From NCBI GenBank assembly GCA_030673005.1, contig DAOVFI010000074.1:1-9364 (forward strand): a stretch of 9,364 nucleotides of DNA. The letters are read 5' to 3'. Shown piece by piece: positions 7,401 to 9,364 of the stretch (position 1 is its first letter; each line of letters opens with the position of its first letter). The notes under the pieces are model-generated. The model saw only the letters and a program-made list of their open reading frames with translations. It was not told where the DNA came from and did no database searches. The position numbers were made by a program, and so were the translations under genes. Source of the DNA: Planctomycetales bacterium. GTDB taxonomy: Bacteria; Planctomycetota; Phycisphaerae; SM23-33.

Positions 7401-9364
7401 GCCCGACGGCGCGGGCGACCGACTCGGCCTCGGCCGATGCCAGCGGAATAACCACCTTTTGCATCTGTCCGGCGGCGTCGGCGGTGTCCAGTTTGCCGAT
7501 AAGCGCCATTACCGATTCCAGTCGCTGCGGGGGTGAAGATATCAGCAGCCCGCCGGTCCGCTCGTCGGGCGCGATGGTAACTTCCCGGTCGCGCGGATCG
7601 ACCGGCGTCCGTGCGCGCGGGCCGTAGAAAGACGACAGGGCGCGCGCCACGTCGCCGGCGGCGGCGTGCCGGAGCGATACAAAACGCACATCGACCTTCT
7701 CCTTCTTGCCCGTGTCCAGTTGGGAGACCATCTCCAGTATCTTTTCGATGTCCTTTTCCATGCCGGAGATCATCAGTGTGTTGGTGGCGCGGTTGAAGGC
7801 GACGGTGGGGCGTATCTTGTTTCGCCCGCGCCTCCAGGACCAGAGCATCTGCCTCAATTCGCCGGCGACGTCGGCGGCGTTGGCGCGTGTCAGACGGATC
7901 GTGCGGAACGTGGCCTCCTGCTGTGAACTCTGGTCCAGTTCGCCGATGAGCGCAGCGACCCGGTCGTGGTCTGCCTTTGCGGCGCGAACGACGACGGCGT
8001 TGCTGGATGAGTCGGCGGCGATCCTGGTTCCCGACGTCGTCGCTCGTCCGCGTCCGCCGGCGCTCTTTATCAACGTCTGGGTAAGGGCGCCGGCGACCGA
8101 ACGGGCCTCGGAATGCTTGAGGCGATAGACCTTCACGAAGGTCGCCTCGACCGCCTTGGCCGAATCCAGTTCGCTGATGACCTTTTCGATAAGCGGGAAC
8201 TCATCGACCCGCGCCGAGACTATCACCAGTCGCTGCTGCTCATTGGCCGCCACGACGACCGGTTTGCCGGCCTGCCCGCCACGGCGCGCGCCGCGGCGTG
8301 CGCCGGCGAACAGGCTGCTGACGGTACGGGCCACCTCATTTACGTCGGCGTTGGCGACTTTAAACATCCGCACAGCCGTAGCACCGGCGGCGGGGGCCTG
8401 GTCCAGTTCCTCGATCAGCCGCCCCGCCAGTTCCATCGCGTCGGCAGGCGCCGCCACTATCACCGAGTTGGTCATCCGGTTGGCTGAGACTGTCAGCCCG
8501 GCGCCGGCTTCGGCCTTGGCCGCCGCGCCGCCTGCACGCATCTCCAGCATCCGACGGATGAGTTCCTTGGCCTTGGGGTCCTTGACCCCCTTGGCCGAAG
8601 GCCTGGTCATGCCGAACATCTCGCGCAGGTTGGCGGCGACCTCGACAGCGTCGGTGTTCTTCAGCGCGAAGACGCGCACGATGGAAACGACCTCCGGCGC
8701 GGTGTCCAACTGCTTGATGAGCGTCTCGATAAGGTCCATTTCCACCCGCTTGGCGCGGACGATGATGCTGCGTGTCCGCACGTCGGCGACGATGGTGGCG
8801 GTGGTCTTGGCGACGGTCGGCGCCGCCGCCGGACGCCTTCGGTCTCTTCTGGCCGGTTGGGCGGGGCGTTTGGCGGTCTTCGGGTTCATCAGCGAGTTGA
8901 GCGTCTTGGCAATGGAGGCGGGGTCGGCGTTTTTGACCTTGAAGACCCGCATCTCCGCCTCGCCCGTCGCGGCGTTCAGCGTCAGCTGCCAGACCAGCAT
9001 CTCGATGTTTTCCAGTTCAGTCCGCGACGCCGAGACGATCAGCGAGTTGGAGGCCTTATCGACGGCGATGACTACCGGCGGCTTGGGCGTTTTGGTCCTG
9101 GCGGTCTTGTCCGGCTTCGCGCCGGCCGGGCGGGTCGATGCCCCGGCGGCGGAGTCTTTTGTCCCAGCCGGTTTTGCAGGCGGTTCGACTTTGCTCACCA
9201 CAGGCGGTTCGACCTTGCTCTCCTTATTAGTTGGCGGCGCACCGATTGCGGGCGGGTCGTCCGGCGCTTCGAGAATGAAGAGGTCTTTAGAGCCGCCGTC
9301 GGAGGTATCCGAAGATGATTGTTCGCCTTTGGCCCCGTCGCTGGTCGTTCGCGGTGGTATCTTG
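1390..9364 (-). CDS. Giant secretin with 26 complete N1/NolW-like repeats (5' end off window)
   Basis: The minus-strand frame runs without a stop from the right edge to TGA at 1390, giving 2657 visible residues. The GTG at 9201 could be mistaken for a start, but the frame continues upstream in a Pro/Ser-rich linker with no signal peptide, so the true start is beyond the window. Order, in visible numbering: linker 1-96; second half of an N repeat 97-138; 26 complete repeats 139-2341; secretin pore domain about 2342-2571; tail 2572-2657. Secretins are outer-membrane multimeric channels of type II/III secretion, type IV pilus and phage export systems; N domains stack as periplasmic rings below the beta-barrel. 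Typical members are about 400-900 residues, so this one is at least three times larger. I see no Cys in the visible part and very few Trp. The next gene is a lipoprotein overlapping by ATGA. The secretin identity is secure; its system (T2SS, pilus or other) cannot be told, since no ATPase, pseudopilin or inner-membrane gene is in the window. Confidence 0.95.
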   Translation of the reverse strand, partial: KIPPRTTSDGAKGEQSSSDTSDGGSKDLFILEAPDDPPAIGAPPTNKESKVEPPVVSKVEPPAKPAGTKDSAAGASTRPAGAKPDKTARTKTPKPPVVIAVDKASNSLIVSASRTELENIEMLVWQLTLNAATGEAEMRVFKVKNADPASIAKTLNSLMNPKTAKRPAQPARRDRRRPAAAPTVAKTTATIVADVRTRSIIVRAKRVEMDLIETLIKQLDTAPEVVSIVRVFALKNTDAVEVAANLREMFGMTRPSAKGVKDPKAKELIRRMLEMRAGGAAAKAEAGAGLTVSANRMTNSVIVAAPADAMELAGRLIEELDQAPAAGATAVRMFKVANADVNEVARTVSSLFAGARRGARRGGQAGKPVVVAANEQQRLVIVSARVDEFPLIEKVISELDSAKAVEATFVKVYRLKHSEARSVAGALTQTLIKSAGGRGRATTSGTRIAADSSSNAVVVRAAKADHDRVAALIGELDQSSQQEATFRTIRLTRANAADVAGELRQMLWSWRRGRNKIRPTVAFNRATNTLMISGMEKDIEKILEMVSQLDTGKKEKVDVRFVSLRHAAAGDVARALSSFYGPRARTPVDPRDREVTIAPDERTGGLLISSPPQRLESVMALIGKLDTADAAGQMQKVVIPLASAEAESVARAVGRAFAPQRGRRVRPSDLVTVTAETATNSLIVSASEKNLEKIRSLVKQLDSTTTGGRRIEFMILVNAKATDLAKVLSQVAAKRSPGRGRRGAAAVEGPKISADASSNALVMSGKKADLDVLMAMARQLDQAAVEAAPAVHILPLTNADAASVAQMVSGLFRQSASQARRAGKTVEPVAISADERANALVIVASEAQYKTVAQMVKQIDQMNPARANLRLIQLKNADPEDVLKAIQQIYGNGPGARAAPRRNPSRRGGNPGRANPGGSPQATVLSRQRALLISASDQDWDAIQKIVAAMDEAAAGAKRMVKVFSLVNAANNRVAAALNSMYRAAARRGRPEDVVSVVSLSGTNAVVVTATKEKMDEVAALIEQLDNAKIAGQTQFRLFQLTNTSASKILPMLRQMLRPIQQARPGQTINVTADERANAIIVTTQAPVLDEIERIIKVLDAVPPFKTAEVAVFPLKNADAPALAMVLTDILTPGTSRIRTPEARALQEQVRLLRLRRGMEDLPPLDLSKPIKITSDPARPGRNGSNSLIVSSTPENLKAMGEIVALLDTMPIATGVKLRIVRLKNSDAISVMTLLREVFTQGRQLAGRPGTPTAGRATPRTVTGEALTSVLNVTADARTNTLVLAGTEQTVALAMLIVNDLDRQKPSEFTEVKLFKLLHADAARLATLIRAVFAEQPTRVPGAAGARAYVTKLRMLSEKKTPVQSKVARSHPTVVVQAETTANILIVAARSDLAPVIAEMVKTMDIPGAGALNIVRIYPLKNADATRTAAVIGGLYTGPNANLIRPEDRPTITVDSRTNSLVVASSDKTFAMIDSLLAKLDRKLPVELRDIRLLGLLNADAASLATTLQQMMDARVQRQQSLGVKDAEALRMIIVADQRSNYLIVGGSAEGFRLVADLAKQLDSAAPALSGKIQMVPLKHANAGTLSTTLDNLFNQRYQAARTPELRRQKPVIVPDLRTNILMVAANQDDSRIIASLIAKLDAMPVSPAVELAVIPMKHNDAGSVGPMIQRVFADRLKAMTLPGQQPAPQDAVSVAADALGNALVISASKENLELIRSLLSKVDVSPPTETGVVRIYQLKNADVQRVAGMLDALVQKGLYKPGLVGARDNAVARAREKVSIASDIRTNVLIVSASRENFAVIDQILRRIDTKEGWGLAGAVKVYILKHADAARLGPTLQQMFDRKRTAEAATGGQARSLPVVIIPDERTNALLVAAGRESAAEMDALVAKLDVAEVAPTYDFRVFYLKEASATALQPTLDQLFSRRAGAGRGASAVTIIADPKINALIIGAARDELVIAESLISRLDKPAPAAGQVVRAFPIAKADATQLADTLKQLYEDQKPTGGAAGVTITVDERSNTILVAAAKADMQKIAGLVEKLDTAAVTDVTEIRIFTLRHADAAQLATILTEALTSKPKPMATVSANRATLLRFISQTPEGRKLMASAVKQGVMITAVPRTNSMLVQAPVETMPMLARLIAALDNTDPRIAEIRVFTLTNADATQMARVLTELFRLEQANTTRQAARYTMPKPPPGKTAPSGKDPSAAATFGSAEQTALSITVDRRTNSLLVGGTREYVQLVERVIRQLDASAAEDRQTLVYRLRNAQATDIETALKQFLDQERQRVVATLGADAVGAAKELLAREVAVVAEKTSNTLLISGSPRFFKTVTAMIRELDQPPPQVLVQVLLAEVTLDDTTEFGVQWSHFGKPGSEERTRSQTQFGISAGTTGFTFSLTGGDLDLLLRALKTQGRLEVLSRPQILAADNQEAQINIGQRVPFITASRITEAGTTLNTIQYEQIGIILNVTPHINPDGFVKLQVNPEISSLSSSSVQISEGVNSIIVNNRSANTTVTVQDGHTIVIGGLITNRDEKREEKIPILGDIPILGHLFKDTRIVKERTELLIILTPRVLRTPVDARLLSGEQIRSLNMKGVQPDESFGGLLNPLRSVTQQEIRRLEDMITTSKPNSRSGPVVIPMKIPDRQPRLSPKTRPEDTNKK
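1651..2340 (-). other. Secretin pore domain (outer-membrane beta-barrel) of the giant protein
   Basis: Residues about 2342-2571 carry the family signatures in the right order. VLVQVLLAEVTLDD leads in from the last N repeat. Then come LEVLSRPQILAADNQEA and INIGQRVPFIT (the 'P...N...A.I..G..VP' block), GIILNVTPHINPDGFVKL, VQDGHTIVIGGLI, and the hallmark IPILGDIPILGHLFKD followed by TELLIILTPRVLR. Length and motifs are those of a normal, complete pore domain with no missing block. The protein should therefore still assemble an outer-membrane channel despite its giant periplasmic part. Confidence 0.93.
2341..8949 (-). repeat. Array of 26 secretin N1/NolW-like protein repeats
   Basis: Each repeat has two halves: a first half like 'VRVFxLKNADAxxVAxxLxxLF', then a variable loop, then 'ITVDxRTNxLIVSAxxxxxxxIxxLIxxLD'. 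Visible-residue starts are 139, 229, 331, 410, 486, 559, 635, 710, 790, 869, 961, 1035, 1109, 1217, 1311, 1413, 1489, 1572, 1651, 1733, 1820, 1901, 1976, 2049, 2149 and 2256; the array ends at 2341. Lengths run from 73 to 108. The framework is conserved but the sequences have diverged, so the expansion is old rather than a recent tandem copy. Loops of repeats 1 and 3-12 are short and mostly Arg/Gly/Pro-rich. Repeats 2, 13-15 and 24-26 carry longer insertions, some of which look helical. Repeat 10 has lost the D-x-R-T-N motif (SRQRALLISAS). At the DNA level, words like GCGTCGGCGT, complementary to codons for NADA, recur across the array. Confidence 0.9.
9178..9219 (-). repeat. 18-bp direct repeat in the secretin linker (SKVEPP twice)
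   Basis: Two 18-bp copies lie at 9202-9219 and 9178-9195, differ at one base and are spaced 24 bp apart (eight codons). They encode SKVEPP-VV-SKVEPP within a linker rich in Pro, Ser, Asp and Lys (residues 1-96). This is the only near-identical short tandem duplication I saw in the visible gene. It suggests that the flexible linker changes length by slippage. Confidence 0.6.

Noticed and set aside
6244..7536. Plus-strand open frame of 430 codons opposite the secretin gene
   Set aside because: Same shadow pattern; its quasi-periodic motifs are only the antisense reading of the secretin repeats.
2341..8949. CRISPR-like or recent tandem DNA repeat because GCGTCGGCGT recurs at fairly regular spacing
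   Set aside because: The word is the antisense of the conserved NADA codons; the intervening DNA is coding and diverged, and spacing follows protein repeats of 73-108 residues.
9199..9201. GTG at 9201 as the start of the secretin gene
   Set aside because: The frame stays open and linker-like upstream to the window edge, and no signal peptide follows this codon, although an outer-membrane secretin needs one.

Overview
The window most likely comes from a planctomycete or a close PVC-group relative. It is GC-rich and carries short dispersed palindromic repeats whose frames read 'HGRDARAT' / 'HGQDAHAT', a pattern I recall from planctomycete and verrucomicrobial genomes. It also has a secretin of abnormal size. 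The taxonomic call is an inference from these traits, not a database result. All three supported genes lie on the minus strand, so the window reads right to left.

Right edge to 1390: a giant secretin gene. Its frame is open to the right edge, so the start and signal peptide lie outside the window. At least 2657 residues are visible: a Pro/Ser/Asp-rich linker, half of one N-type repeat, 26 consecutive complete secretin N1/NolW-like repeats (residues 139-2341, mean about 85 residues), one C-terminal secretin pore domain (about 2342-2571) and an 86-residue tail. I see no cysteine in the visible part. Ordinary secretins have roughly one to five such N domains. If every repeat builds a ring, this would be an extremely long periplasmic channel.

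1393-731: a lipoprotein gene whose ATG overlaps the secretin stop in an ATGA junction. It is a good candidate for a secretin partner (pilotin-like or channel accessory). A 111-bp REP/BIME-like palindromic element sits exactly in frame (37 codons) within the region coding for the lipoprotein signal peptide. Its four hairpins keep their loops while their stems differ by compensating changes.

730-388: non-coding. It holds a 130-bp dispersed-type repeat with 11-bp terminal inverted repeats (531-660). Left of that is a good sigma-70-like promoter (440-468), overlapped by a CCTGTGA/TCACAGG dyad (451-488), which drives the last gene. I see nothing supportable in 661-730.

387-1: the start of a secreted protein with a clear Sec signal peptide and probable beta-sandwich, cut by the left window edge. 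It has its own promoter, so its functional link to the secretin pair is unproven.

Long plus-strand frames opposite the secretin gene are antisense shadows of GC-rich codon usage. No tRNA, rRNA, CRISPR array or transposase gene was seen.
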